Assembly: GCA_023053575.1 (NCBI GenBank)
Contig: JAKZAP010000001.1
Span: 18,494,533-18,558,532 of the forward strand
DNA length: 64,000 nt
Reading direction: 5' to 3'
Source of the DNA: Branchinecta lynchi
Lineage: Eukaryota > Arthropoda > Branchiopoda > Anostraca > Branchinectidae
In this document: positions 44,058 through 54,000 of the stretch, in pieces
How the letters are laid out: each line of letters opens with the position of its first letter
How positions within the stretch are numbered: position 1 is the stretch's first letter
Position numbers and translations under genes: made by a program
Notes under the pieces: generated by a model
Databases searched by the model: none
What the model was told of the DNA's origin: nothing
Seen by the model: only the letters and a program-made list of their open reading frames with translations

Positions 44058-44412
44058 GCATCTACCGAAATCTTGATCAAGAAATCTACCGGAACTTGTC
44101 TCAGGGAATTACTGGAGGCTGGATCAGGGGATCTACAGAACTTTGCCCCAAGGAATCTACTAGAATTTTGTAATCTACCAGAATTTTACTCAGGGAATCT
44201 ACCGGAATTTGTTCCGGGAACCTAACGGAACTTTGCTCGGGGCATCTACCGAAATCTTGCTCAAGGAATCTATCGGAACTTGTCTTAGGGAATCTACTGA
44301 AGGCTGGATCAGGGGATCTACCGGACTTTGCCCCACGGAATCTACCAGAATTTTGGAATCTACCGGAATTTTGCTCAGGGAATCTACCGTAATTTGCTCA
44401 GGGAACCTACAC
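44058..44412 (+). repeat. 24-bp tandem repeat with a ~185-bp higher-order unit
   Basis: Units vary around 'gaatctaccggaatttgctc' plus 'aggg'. Two higher-order copies (about 44,059-44,243 and 44,244-44,410) keep the order 'cgaaatcttg', 'ggaacttgtct', 'tggatcagggg', 'ctttgcccca'. The LTR element inserted inside this array. Frames on both strands here follow the repeat. Confidence 0.8.
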
Positions 44413-44414
44413 AT

Positions 44415-44650
44415 AATAGAAGTCAGAGAACAACAGTAGAGTTTCAACAATTCTAGAATTTCTACAGAGGTGGTTCTTAGAAGACTTTCCGGTAAAAACC
44501 TGCAAAAATTCCGGTAAAACTTCAGAAAATTTCGGTAAACTTCCGAAGCTGCACTCCCCCGCCACCCCCCCCTTATCAGGAAGGTATCGGGACGCCCCTG
44601 GCTGCGACTCTAGGGAACCGTGGGCAAACATGCTTTTCTCAGTACATTTT
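44415..44650 (+). repeat. Left copy of a ~220-bp duplicated segment
   Basis: 'aatagaagtcagagaacaac', 'cttatcaggaaggtatcg' and 'gggaaccgtgggcaaac' followed by 'tctcagtacattttt' recur at 46,932-47,121. The left copy is a little longer (an extra 'tttctacagaggtgg' piece). It contains 'gggacgcccctgg', which resembles a hAT MITE right end. Confidence 0.7.
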
Positions 44651-46657
44651 TATGGCACTTCCCCTTCGGCCAAGTGTTCCAAATTTCTGTCCGTCAGTCG
44701 GTCTGTCGGTCCCGGTTTTGCTAGTTCGGGCACTTCCAGATAAGCTAGGACAATGAAGCTTGGCAGGCATATCAGGGACTGGACCACATTAAATTAGAAA
44801 TAGTCGCTTCCCCAGTCCGACCATCTGGAGGGGAGTGGAGAGAGGGGGAATCCGGAAAAATTAGGAAAATTGAAATATTTTTAGCTTACGAACGGGTTAT
44901 CGGATCTTAATGAAACTTGATACATGAAAGGACCTCGTGTCTCAGACGCTCCATTTTAAATCCAGACCGGATCCGGTGACATTGGGGGGAGTTCGAGGGG
45001 GAAACCGGAAATCTTGGAAAACACTTAGAGTAGAGAGATTCGGATGAAACTTGGTGGACAGCACAAGCACAAGTCATAATTACGTGACTGATATAACCGG
45101 AACGGATCCGCTCACTTTGGGGGAGTTGGGGGGGGGGGGGGAGAAGTCCGAATCTGTAGTGATCGCGCGACTTCGGTACTTCCTGATGTGCTGGAACGAT
45201 GAAAATTGGCAGGCATGTCAGGGACCCGACCAGATTAAATAGGAAATAGTCACTTCCCCGATCCGACCATCTGGGGGGGGGGGGGGCGGAGGGACTGGGA
45301 ATCCGGAAAAATTAGGAAAAATGAGATATTTTTAGCTTACGAACGAGTGATCGGATCTTGATGAAAGTTGATATTTAGGATGACCTCGTGTCTCAGACGT
45401 CCCACTTTAAATCCGGACTGGATCCGATGACAATCAGAAATCTTCAGAAACGCTTAGAATGGAGGGTTCGAGATAAGCTTGGTGGGAAGAACAAGCACAA
45501 GTTGTAGATCCGTCATTGACACAACCGGAACGGATCCGGGCACTGTGGGGGAGTTGGGGTGGGGGTCTGGCATTCTGGCGATCCTGCGAGTTCGGCTTCC
45601 TGATGTGCTAGTGCGATGAAACGTGTCAGGTATGTCAGGGACCCGAACAGATTGACTTGAGACCAGCCGGTTCCCCGATCCGACCATCGTAGGGGGAGTG
45701 GATGGATGGGGAGTCCGGAGTCCAGTGGCGTGTATAACTTTTGAACGGGTGATCGGATTTGAATGAAACTTGTCTGGTGGAAAGAACTATCGCCTCGGAT
45801 GTTCAGTGTCAAGTACGGGTCGGGTCCGTGGGGGGATGGGGGGGGGGGGGGACAGGAAAACTCAAGAAACTCTAAAAGCAGAGGGATTGGGACGGAACTT
45901 AATGGAGAGAACAAGCATTATGCCTAGTGCCGAGTTTATGCGGCCTAGATTTGTTATTTGGCGTCCGGGCCGAATTCGGCCAAGGTAGGGGGGGGGGGGT
46001 ACTGGAAACTTGCAGATGGGCTATGCTCCAATTTCAGTAAAACTTGATGGACAGGAAGAGGGAATTAAGAGATACGACGTTTATATTTTCAAGTCCTGTT
46101 CGGCCACAGTAGGGGGGAGTTGGATGGAGGGTGTCGGAAACTTTGAGGCTCGCATAGGGGTCAAACGAGTGCATCAGTTTAAGTGAAACATCGAACGTAG
46201 AGAGGGCATGTACTCTAGATGACATATTTTGGGACAGAATTGGATCCGACGACGTTGGTTGGAGGGGGGGGCGTACCGGAATTTTCTAAAAATGCTCAGA
46301 TTCGAGTGAAACTTGATAGATGATATAAAAGAAGATGCTTTTTATGGTCCATTTTTTAGTCCGAACCAGATTCGGCCACGGTAGGGGGAGATAGAGGGAG
46401 TACCGGAAATCGTGTAGCACGTCTAGGGATCAAGCGAATGGATTTATTGGGCTGAAATTTGGAAGCTTGAACAGTCATGTGCATTTGCTACAGACTATCG
46501 AGACGATGCCGGACTGCTCAGAAGTGAGTGAACTAAATATTCTATTTCTATTTCCGAACCACATTTTTGGATGGCGGGTGTATTTTGTGACGTTCTCATC
46601 TACTTTCTTGTACTGCCTACTCGTAACAAGTGCCATATGAGCTCGTATCTCTTGTTT
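44651..46657 (-). mobile_element. Family A element, reverse orientation, full length (~2.0 kb)
   Basis: The left edge TATGGCACTT is the family 3' end, followed by 'gtccgtcagtcggtctgtcg' (microsatellite). The right edge 'aagtgccatatgagctcg' plus 'tatctcttgttt' is the family 5' end. Inside are about six modules with 'gatccgaccatctgg', 'gatcggatcttgatgaaa' and G runs. It sits immediately after the left duplicated segment ('cagtacattttt'). Confidence 0.7.
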
Positions 46658-46757
46658 CATCCAAATATCTCATTCCCTTCGATAGTTATCGTGCTTACAG
46701 ACGGACAACTTTTGCGATGTCGTAGGTATCCCACTACTTACGTTTTAGGATCCCAAA
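46658..46757 (+). repeat. Family B 3' end fragment
   Basis: 'atatctcattcccttcg', 'tcgtgcttacagacggac', 'gtaggtatcccactactta' and 'cgttttaggatcccaaaa' match the last 100 bp of family B. Confidence 0.65.
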
Positions 46758-46931
46758 AACTTTACTGAGCCTATTTTGTGTTGTTTATAACACATAATTA
46801 GTGATTCTAAATTAGTGAACCTTTATGGAAAATATTTGTTTTGTGTTTTGCGATTATTTTACATTTCTTTATCTTTTTTTTACTGCACTTACGCCCTTGG
46901 GCAGTGCGACATAAATTCATTCATTCATTCA
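46758..46931 (+). repeat. LINE 3' tail with (ATTC)n
   Basis: 'actgcacttacgcccttggg' and 'cagtgcgacataaattc' followed by attcattcattc. It resembles the tail at 28.2 kb. No coding part left. Confidence 0.5.
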
Positions 46932-47121
46932 ATAGAAGTCAGAGAACAACATTAGAGTTTCAACAATTCTAGAATTGACCTGCAAAAATTCCGGTAAAAC
47001 TTCAGACAATTTCGGTAAAAATCCGAAGCTGCACTCCCCTCCCCCCCTTATCAGGAAGGTATCGCCCCTGGGTGCGACTCTAGGGAACCGTGGGCAAACA
47101 TGCTTTTCTCAGTACATTTTT
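46932..47121 (+). repeat. Right copy of the ~220-bp duplicated segment
   Basis: See 44,415-44,650. The two copies bracket 2.28 kb that holds family A, a family B end and a LINE tail. Confidence 0.7.
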
Positions 47122-47690
47122 TAACAGCTACGTTACTACTTCGCCATTTCACGCACCACTATCCACAAGGACCGAAACTGCTTCAATAGTTAATGATGAG
47201 TACACTCATTCAACTGGAGTATATTGGTGCTGTCGGTCCGCAGTTCGTCAAATGACCGAAGCGACATTTCTACCTTTACTACCCATGCCCGCCATTTGAC
47301 AGACCTCTGATTTTCTAAGAAGGAGTGACCGAAACTTACTGAGACAAGTTTCGGATATTTTTGGGCCACAATCCTCGTGAAAAATAGCAAAATCATAATT
47401 TTATCACGAAGGAAACAATTCAGGTTTGAAAGGGTTAAGATGACGAAGTGACACTTATTATCTTACAATACTTAGTCCTTCAGATAATATAGGCTAGTTG
47501 TCAATGGAGGGGGAGTTGCTATAGATCGAGGGGGAGTATCGGAGTTCCTCGGGTCTCCTTGTTGTTTCAAGGTTCACGTTTCTTCCTTTTCTTCTGAAAC
47601 AAATAGCTTCGGTCGCTATTTCGAAAACTAAAATCCTGAATAGGCTACCCATGGTGAACGAATCCTATTAGTGGAAACATTTTGTTTTAA
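47122..47690. other. Unassigned stretch
   Basis: No gene or repeat recognised. Confidence 0.4.
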
Positions 47691-47699
47691 ACAGGTTCA

Positions 47700-47815
47700 A
47701 AAAGCCGGTGCCTGCCGGTGCCCGTCGGTGCCTGCCGGTGCCCGCTGGTGCCCGCCGGTGCCCGAGTCGGGGTGCACAGCCGGTGCCGGGGAGTGGGCAA
47801 CCCCTCGGATAAAAC
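47700..47815 (+). repeat. Family K GC-rich minisatellite
   Basis: About seven GTGCCYGCCG units, then 'ggtgcacagccggtgccgg' and 'ggagtgggcaacccctcgg'. It is the mirror of 37,058-37,215. 10,660-10,730 and 31,440-31,520 hold shorter relatives. Confidence 0.7.
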
Positions 47816-48451
47816 GCCAATGGTTTAATTTCAAAGTTGAAATTCCTATACCTCCCAATGTTAATTTTTTTTGCTATGATCCCGTGATGACGGAGTAGCA
47901 ATATCCGTTTTCATCGGGTAGGGTGCAATCTCTCTATTGGTCCACACTGACACGAACATTCGTAGAATAGCCCGACTTTTAGAAGGCCACAAATTTCGGG
48001 CCACAAAGCTACACAATCGCTGAGACTTTTTGGAGAATCGCTGTAGCTGGATAATTTCAACTACAGCTACAAAATCGCGCCAGAGAAACTGGAGAATGGA
48101 TATGATTATTGGAAAAATTATGTTAGCTGTCAAATGTCAGCCAGTTATACATGAAAAGAACAGTAAGAAACAAGCAGAGACATTTGGTCCTCAAAGCCTA
48201 GGAGAAAGTTGCTTCAGAGGTGGGGATGGAAGCAAGGGAAAGGGAAACAATTTGCCACCTTTTGTAGCTCAAGCCAATCATTGTGTGTGAACCTTGCTGC
48301 GATTTTGTATCTGCTACAAAACCACAACGAAATAAAGTTTCGCGCCCGATTCCTCTGTGCGAACGCACGATCACCGGTGCGATATTCACCGTAGAGCCTC
48401 GTCAGGGTTCAGTTCCTACATATTTTTGCTAAGGAGCCTAACTTTATCAAT
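47816..48451. other. Unassigned stretch upstream of the tRNA
   Basis: No protein gene recognised. 48,000-48,110 has repeated 'gctacaaaatcgc'-like text ('gctacacaatcgctg', 'agctacaaaatcgcg'). Confidence 0.4.
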
Positions 48452-48524
48452 GCCTGGCTAGCTCAGTCGGTAGAGCATGAGACTCTTAATCTCAGGGTCG
48501 TGGGTTCGAGCCCCACGTTGGGCG
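48452..48524 (+). tRNA. tRNA-Lys (CTT)
   Basis: A 73-nt cloverleaf with no intron. Box A is TAGCTCAGTCGG and box B GGTTCGAGCCC. The anticodon stem TGAGA/TCTCA holds loop CTCTTAA, so the anticodon is CTT, reading AAG. The acceptor stem pairs fully if G-U pairs are allowed. From memory it differs from the common animal tRNA-Lys(CTT) only at position 4 (T for C), which makes a G-U pair. A five-T pol III terminator follows at 48,529-48,533. CCA is not encoded, as expected for a eukaryote. It looks functional, though a tRNA-derived repeat copy cannot be excluded. Confidence 0.92.
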
Positions 48525-48528
48525 TAAC

Positions 48529-48533
48529 TTTTT
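48529..48533 (+). terminator. Pol III T-run terminator of tRNA-Lys
   Basis: TTTTT four bases after the tRNA. Confidence 0.8.
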
Positions 48534-48599
48534 CTCTCCGACAAACGCGAGGCGATTCTCTTGACAAGTCCAGGACGATTTTGTCATCGACCAATTCTT

Positions 48600-48755
48600 A
48601 CCTCATTAGTTGCGTTTTTTACAATTCTCGATTCGCCTACAAATTACCGATTTTGCTCTTCTCGCTTTTGACAAAACATCGAGAAGTTACTTAGATCAGT
48701 TCGATCGTCAATTCTCGATTCTCATTCTTCGTTCTAACGGGTGGCTAAATTAGAA
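48600..48755 (-). repeat. Family M repeat, reverse
   Basis: 'ttagttgcgttttttacaat' with 'tctcgattcg', 'aaacatcgagaagttact' and 'gtcaattctcgattctc' are the reverse of family M at 2,245 and 50,470. Confidence 0.5.
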
Positions 48756-48794
48756 GCTGCGCTCTTTGTCCAGTGACTGCTCCGCACTCACTGG

Positions 48795-50183
48795 CAGGGG
48801 CGACTCGCAAGTGCATTTTCATTGGGGTGTGGGGGGGGGGGGGGGGGCAGGGCTAGAATATTATCGACTCTCTACATTTTTTTTTACCGAATCCTGGACA
48901 CTGACGATTCGAGCTTTAAATCATGGAACAGAAAGGATTAGGAAGGAACAGTAATATTAAAGGGCAGCATGAAAGACGATAAGCCACCTATTAGGCGGCG
49001 TTCTGGCGAAGCCCGCTTGATTTGGAGAATATATTGCCTGGAGTAACAACTTCTATCTATTATAGCCAAGATAAGATTAAATCGAGCGGAGCAGGCGAAA
49101 CTTTTCTAAATCCACATTGTTTTTCCCTGTAGGCTGAAAATTTAACTGCTTCTCATACAAATTCTATCATTTATCGTGGATTAAATTCTTTTTTTTTTTT
49201 AAGAAACCGTATGGAGCGACGCGGCAGCACCAGTTATTGTAGTCTGGCGAATACTACCCATAATGATATAAATTGAGCGCCGCAGGCGACATTTTTTTTT
49301 AAGTTAACTTTTTCTTGCCAAACTGAACTATTTCCATCCAGATTCTAGCATTTAATGTTTCGAAATCCCAATCCTAAAACTGGCTGAAAGTCAAATAACG
49401 CGCCCTTCCACAAACTAGAGAATATTACGAAAAGCACCGAAACATTTATGATTAGGTCTTCTTTTTGGGATACAAAATAAAAGTAAGGACTACCGATGAC
49501 ATCATAGATCCTCCCCTTGTCTGCGACCAGTATTTCCCTCGACCTCTTCCGAGTCTCTAGGTTCGTGGTAACTCCCGAATCCTGGCAATTAAACCGAACA
49601 AATTACCGAATCCCAGTTATTTTACCGAATAACTTTAAAGCGATAGCATGTTCCGATTCTATATAACTATCATATCAAGGTTATTATACCAAATTGTTTA
49701 GGTATCGAAAGACTGCCGATTCGTATTCGGTATAATTTCGTCGAACCTGGAACAAAGTCGGGATTCTTGGTAACTAGTGAAACCTGAACATTATACCGAA
49801 TCTCAATCATGATACCGAATAATTCTTAACCGATAGCTTCTTCGGGATTCTCTGTAACTACCGAATCTCCATAAATATACCTAGTAGTTCCGGTGTCGAA
49901 AAATTACCAAATAATTTCAGTCCATTCTCTCACCGAATTCGTGATAATTAACGAATACTGGCAATTATACCGAATCCCCGTTATTATACCGAATAGATTT
50001 GTACCGATAGTCTATTTAGGATTCTGTATAACTACCGAATACCTGTATACCGAATAGTTCTGCTATCGGAAAAATACCGAACAATTTTAGTAGAGGTTTG
50101 AGCCTCGGGCCAATTTTTTTTTGTTACCCAATCTCAAAAAGATGGGGGTTGGGGGTGCTCCCCCCCCCCATGCGACGCCCCTA
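48795..50183. mobile_element. Larger hAT-type non-autonomous element with internal tandem repeats
   Basis: The left end is CAGGGGCGACTCGC and the right end, reversed, is TAGGGGCGTCGCATGG. The flanks are CTCACTGG (48,787-48,794) and CTCACCGA (50,184-50,191), six of eight matching. At 1,389 bp it is larger than the other hAT MITEs. Its interior holds two 'gagcg(g/c)cgcaggcgaaa'-like repeats (49,080 and 49,275) and three degenerate ~230-bp units full of 'taccgaat' (49,570-50,090). No transposase frame seen. Confidence 0.55.
49570..50090. repeat. Degenerate 'taccgaat' tandem repeat
   Basis: About three units of 230-240 bp, each with 'ttataccgaatcyc', 'gttat(t/g)ataccgaata', 'taccgatag', 'ggattctgtaactaccgaa' and 'gtatcgaaaga'-type text. 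Non-coding, inside the hAT-type element. Confidence 0.6.
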
Positions 50184-50224
50184 CTCACCGATGCTTCTTA
50201 TCACGCTTACAATATGCAAAAATT

Positions 50225-50465
50225 GTACATCGAGTAATTGGACAATGCAAAGTTAACGACGTAACGTAAGGACGTAAACTCAACGACTCAAATCCCAAGT
50301 CAGCGCAGCTGCGACACCGTTTCTTCATTTCTTTCGCAGGTACCCGGAGATTCTACATCGGAAGGGAGAGATAGTCATCAAATTCAAACAAAAAACGCAA
50401 CCGATGGGGTACGTATTGCTCGATGACAAAATATTCGTCCGGGACATGTCAAGGGAATCGCTCCC
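50225..50465 (+). repeat. Left copy of a segment duplicated at 50,960-51,085
   Basis: 'acgactcaaatccc', 'gcgacaccgtttctt', 'tcgcaggtacccggaga' and 'gatagtcatcaa' are repeated ~690 bp downstream. The family M repeat (50,470-50,680) lies between the copies. The 131-codon frame at 50,404-50,799 runs through family M and is probably not a gene. Confidence 0.55.
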
Positions 50466-50469
50466 GCGT

Positions 50470-50680
50470 GCGTCGGAGAGGATAACGGAAAACGAGAATC
50501 GAGAACTGACTATTAAAGTAACTTCTCGGTACTGCAGAATGGCGAAGCTTTCCCCGTTCTCGATTCTTATAAAACACAAAAAAGGAAAATTGGACTTGAT
50601 CTCAATAGTCATAAAACGCAAAACAGGAGAATTGAGAGGAGAAACGAGGATCGAAAACGCAACTATTGATGCTGCAAACA
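50470..50680 (+). repeat. Family M repeat, forward
   Basis: Shares 'gagaatcgagaact', 'acttctcgg', 'gatctcaatagtcata' and 'aaaacgcaaaacaggag' with 2,245-2,520. Confidence 0.5.
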
Positions 50681-51035
50681 GATGCAGGTTCTCTGAACAC
50701 TTTCATCATCAACTTTCCAGTCCGCGGACACCCGACCCTGATCTTCTGTTCAAGGCTACTCAAAGGCACCATCTTGCCTTTTTAACACAAGACACCTGAT
50801 GGAAGGTATATAAAATTCGAGAATTCGCTGAAATCGTTATCGCTGTATCGATAAAACTGACAAAGAGAGTGTCACATTCTACATTATTCTCCAAGAGGTA
50901 TACTCTATCTATATGACCAAAACACGCCAGTGATTCTCAGGAAGAAGGAGTAAACGTGTCCGTACCGACTCAAACACAACGACTAAAATCCTGAGTCGGC
51001 ACAGCTTCGACACCGTTTCTTTCTTTCTTCCGCAG

Positions 51036-51160
51036 GTACCCAGAGAATCTGCATCGACAGGGAGGGATAGTCATCAAGAGTATTGTTGAAGAAATCCATC
51101 ATAAACGCATCACTCGAAAGAGCAGACTGAAGCCTACTAGAACACAATTTTTAATTTAAC
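51036..51160 (+). CDS. Possible terminal exon (40 codons)
   Basis: After a pyrimidine-rich stretch and 'ttcttccgcag' a frame runs YPENLHRQGGIVIK, then SIVEEIHHKRITRKSRLK, then PTRTQFLI and TAA. It lacks an ATG, so it would be a 3' exon. The duplicate near 50,340 reads YPEILHRKGEIVIK and then diverges. Three of the four codon differences change the residue, so selection is not evident. A 70-codon minus frame overlaps its end. No protein family recognised. Confidence 0.2.
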
Positions 51161-51395
51161 AAAGATACCTTTAAAATACTTTTTAACACCATACGTATGC
51201 CTTGATATGGGTAAGTGAACTGCATTTGCCCTTTCTCTCGGTGATAGACTATCTCGAACGGGCGTAAATTTATCTGAATGCGTCGATCTGTGCTGTCGCC
51301 AACTATCATACTCTGGATAAAAGTTAGAGCCGCCCCGCGGTTTCCACATGAAGACCTTGCCAGCACCGAAGAAGAGGTTGCAACAATGTCATGGT

Positions 51396-51811
51396 CAGTA
51401 GCGTATATTCCGATTATTTTTAGGAGGGGCGACAGCTCAGTGAAAATCTGCGGCCGAAGGCCCCCCCCTAATTTTTCGTCGTTTTTTGCATATTTTGACT
51501 GTTTTTAACACTAAAAATTCCTGTAGGTGCAAAAAACATCTATTAATCTTGTAATCATGCACACTAAGACTCAAAAACTATTTCCTAAGATCAATTACTG
51601 AACCATACTGTAAATAATTTCGATTTAGCTTCTCAATTTGTATTTTCGCGTACGTTTTTCCCGTAAAAAAACTCTTTTTCCTAGAATTTCGGAAGATCGC
51701 CCCTGTCGCCCGTATTTCGCACACGTTTTTCCAATTAAAAGCTCTTTTTTCAAGAATTTCGGGGGGGGGGGCGATCGCCAGTGTCGCCCCCCCCCCTAAT
51801 ATACGCTACTG
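51396..51811. mobile_element. hAT-type MITE with 8-bp target duplication, splitting an open frame
   Basis: 416 bp. Ends are CAGTAGCGTATATT and, reversed, CAGTAGCGTATATTAGG. Flanks are GTCATGGT (51,388-51,395) and GTCGTGGT (51,812-51,819), one difference. The inner ends are G/C runs with 'gtcgccc'. Outside the element, codons on both sides are in one open plus frame once one duplication is discounted, so it may have landed in coding DNA. Confidence 0.75.
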
Positions 51812-51819
51812 GTCGTGGT

Positions 51820-52771
51820 CCAATAATGTCGTTGGACAAGTTCGTCGCGTTCATCAGCTTTGGGTACGAGACAACTTTGTAGCATCAAGAAAAGTTCATC
51901 CAGCCCTTCAAAATGAAACTGTCCAGGAAAGTGAATGGCTACGGCCTTCTTTATGCCAGTAACATGTGCATCAGGAATCATAAAACAAAACAGAAAAATA
52001 ACATGGAAGAATCGACTGGTGTACACGACATAACAGGTCAGGCGTTAGTCAGATTCTTTGTGGGTCAAATGCAAGAGTTCCAGATAACCTGCAGTCGTGG
52101 CAAAGGTGGACTACAGCCAGCCTAAGTGTCAATTTCTGTCTTCCGTTAAATCTACCTCCCAGATTTCTTTCCCTTTCCTTGTGCTGGACAGTTGCCTTAT
52201 ATGTGCACCCCCTAAAGTGGAATTGCTGACTTGATAGTTTTTTGTTTTTTTTTTTTTTTTTTGGGGGGGAGGGGGGTATCAAGGTATCAAATTAACCTTT
52301 CTGCTGAAATCCTGGGACTTATTTAAGATCCGAAGTCAACGTTGGAGGCACCCCTGACCTTAATGTGCAAACGAGCAGCTACAGTGCACAAGCAGTATTT
52401 TCGCTGCCACAGAGCCTCCCGTTGTCCCAATGAGGGATGGGCCAAACAAGGAACGTCAGAATGTAGTGACTTTCCGCTCAATCTTATTTTAATGTGCTGA
52501 GCCCGGTCCATAAATAGCAGCCCAACGAGCAAACGTCGAAATATCTGACGAGCGTTGCCTCCATTCCGTTCTTAAAGTGAAATATTCCAATACAGTACCT
52601 AACCATGAAGACGTCCGTAACAGTTCATAGAAAGAACTGTTCATCTGTCACTAAATTAAAACCCACTGTCTACGTCAGGTTGGCCACGTCCTTCGATGCC
52701 CAATGGCCGCCCGCTATTGGTCTCTCCTGTCTCGCCGTAGGAGGTCAGGCGGCCAACTTCCGGACTGGTGA
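51820..52771. other. Unassigned stretch with short open frames
   Basis: Frames of 60-77 codons occur on both strands. None has a recognisable motif. T and G runs lie at 52,240-52,275. Confidence 0.4.
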
Positions 52772-52990
52772 AGATATGAAAAGACTCTAGGATGTAAGAA
52801 GGGAGACCTGCTGACAGAATTTCGCACTAGCACTGGTGAAAGATTAACACGTCTGGAACGCCAATATAGGACAACACGTAGAAGCTTGGCCAAGCGGCAA
52901 TCCTCAGGTCCCGCTACAAATCCAAGTTCAAGTAAGGGTTCCTTCTGGAAGCTCATCGCCTATATTCTGGACAGATTCGATCTGAGCGAC
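52772..52990 (+). CDS. Possible internal exon ending at a consensus donor
   Basis: Open from 52,769 with residues GDLLTEFRTSTGERLTRLER, then QYRTTRRSLAKRQ, then GSFWKLIAYILDRFDLSD. It ends at GAC|GTGAGTACC, a strong splice donor (GT at 52,991). No ATG is present, and a weak acceptor 'agactctag' lies at 52,790. The charged, helical composition looks protein-like, but no family is recognised. It may instead be part of the LINE that follows at 53,044, in another frame. Confidence 0.3.
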
Positions 52991-53043
52991 GTGAGTACCC
53001 CCCCCCCCCCCTCACGTTTTGTGCCAAAGGCCATAAAGGACTT

Positions 53044-53628
53044 TTGACAGAATTATCAGACGTAACTGTCTCTCATGCAAACTCTGTCCTTGGCCTCCTT
53101 AAAAGAACCATATCCAGTAGATCCCCTCACGTGTTCCTGAAGTTGTACAAGGCCCTTGTCAGAACAGTGGTTGATTTTGGAATGTGCTTAGCATTACCAC
53201 GGTTTAAGGGTGACGTAAAGCTCCTAGAAGGAGTGCAAAGGAGAGCCACAAGGATAATAACAAACACGAAAGATAAATCCTATGAACAAAGTCTGAAGGA
53301 GCTGAAACTAACAACACTTGTTTTTCGACGACGGCGAGCTGACATGCTTATAACATATAAGCTGACCTCTCAAGAACAACCCCGAATTTGTATGCCCAGT
53401 GTCCAGAGCGTTGGCGCAGATAGAACGGGGCACTCTAAGAAGCTGTTTAAGCCTTCTGTCAGAACCCGACAACGACAACAGTTCTTCTCGTGTCGAGTTG
53501 TAAACACATGGAACAGCCTGACCAACGACACGGTATCAGCACCCAACGAGGAAGCCTTCAAAAAGTTGCTAGATGAAGAGTGGAATGATGTGCCTTGGAA
53601 ATACAACTGGGATGCATCTGATGCCTGA
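53044..53628 (+). pseudogene. LINE (CR1/Jockey-like) ORF2 C-terminal fragment
   Basis: 195 codons including the stop, open throughout. The order HANSVLGLLKRT, FLKLYKALVRTVVDFG, LEGVQRRATRII, SYEQSLKELKLTTLVFRRRR, ADMLITYKL, FFSCRVVNTWNSLTNDTVSA and AFKKLLDEEW is the standard post-RT thumb and C-terminal region of CR1-like LINEs. Normal ORF2 is about 900 residues or more, so this is 5'-truncated. The RT catalytic motif is absent. An intact frame over 580 bp suggests it is not very old. The first Met is internal to the parent protein. Confidence 0.8.
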
Positions 53629-54000
53629 CAAATCATCGCATCATCAATGACGGAGCGATTCAACAGATCAAGACTGATCTTAATTCGCTCCAAAGTGCGA
53701 ATTAAGGTAATTAAGGTAACTGTCATAGATCACAGAACACATTCAAGCTTTCAACAAGATAATACACTAATGTCTTCCTCCAGTATTTCTCCTACGGCCA
53801 TGAACTTTGTAACGAGGATTGCTAGGATCTTGTTTTATCAGTTACACAAGTTGAATGCCAAACTTCGTCAAATCCATCTCTCGGCTTCTGAAACACCTAA
53901 ATTGATCGATGAGCAGTCGTCGAATCCAATTATCTAGCCAAGCAGCCAACTTAGCTACACGCTGAGATGCACCGAGCGAGGCGTCGAGAATAATCGATTC
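53629..54000 (+). other. Downstream of the LINE fragment
   Basis: Probably includes the LINE 3' region ('gcgaattaaggtaattaagg' near 53,697-53,716). The 96-codon frame at 53,647-53,937 has no motif. Confidence 0.35.

Noticed and set aside
50404..50799. 131-codon plus frame
   Set aside because: It crosses the dispersed family M repeat, and the other M copies do not keep the frame.
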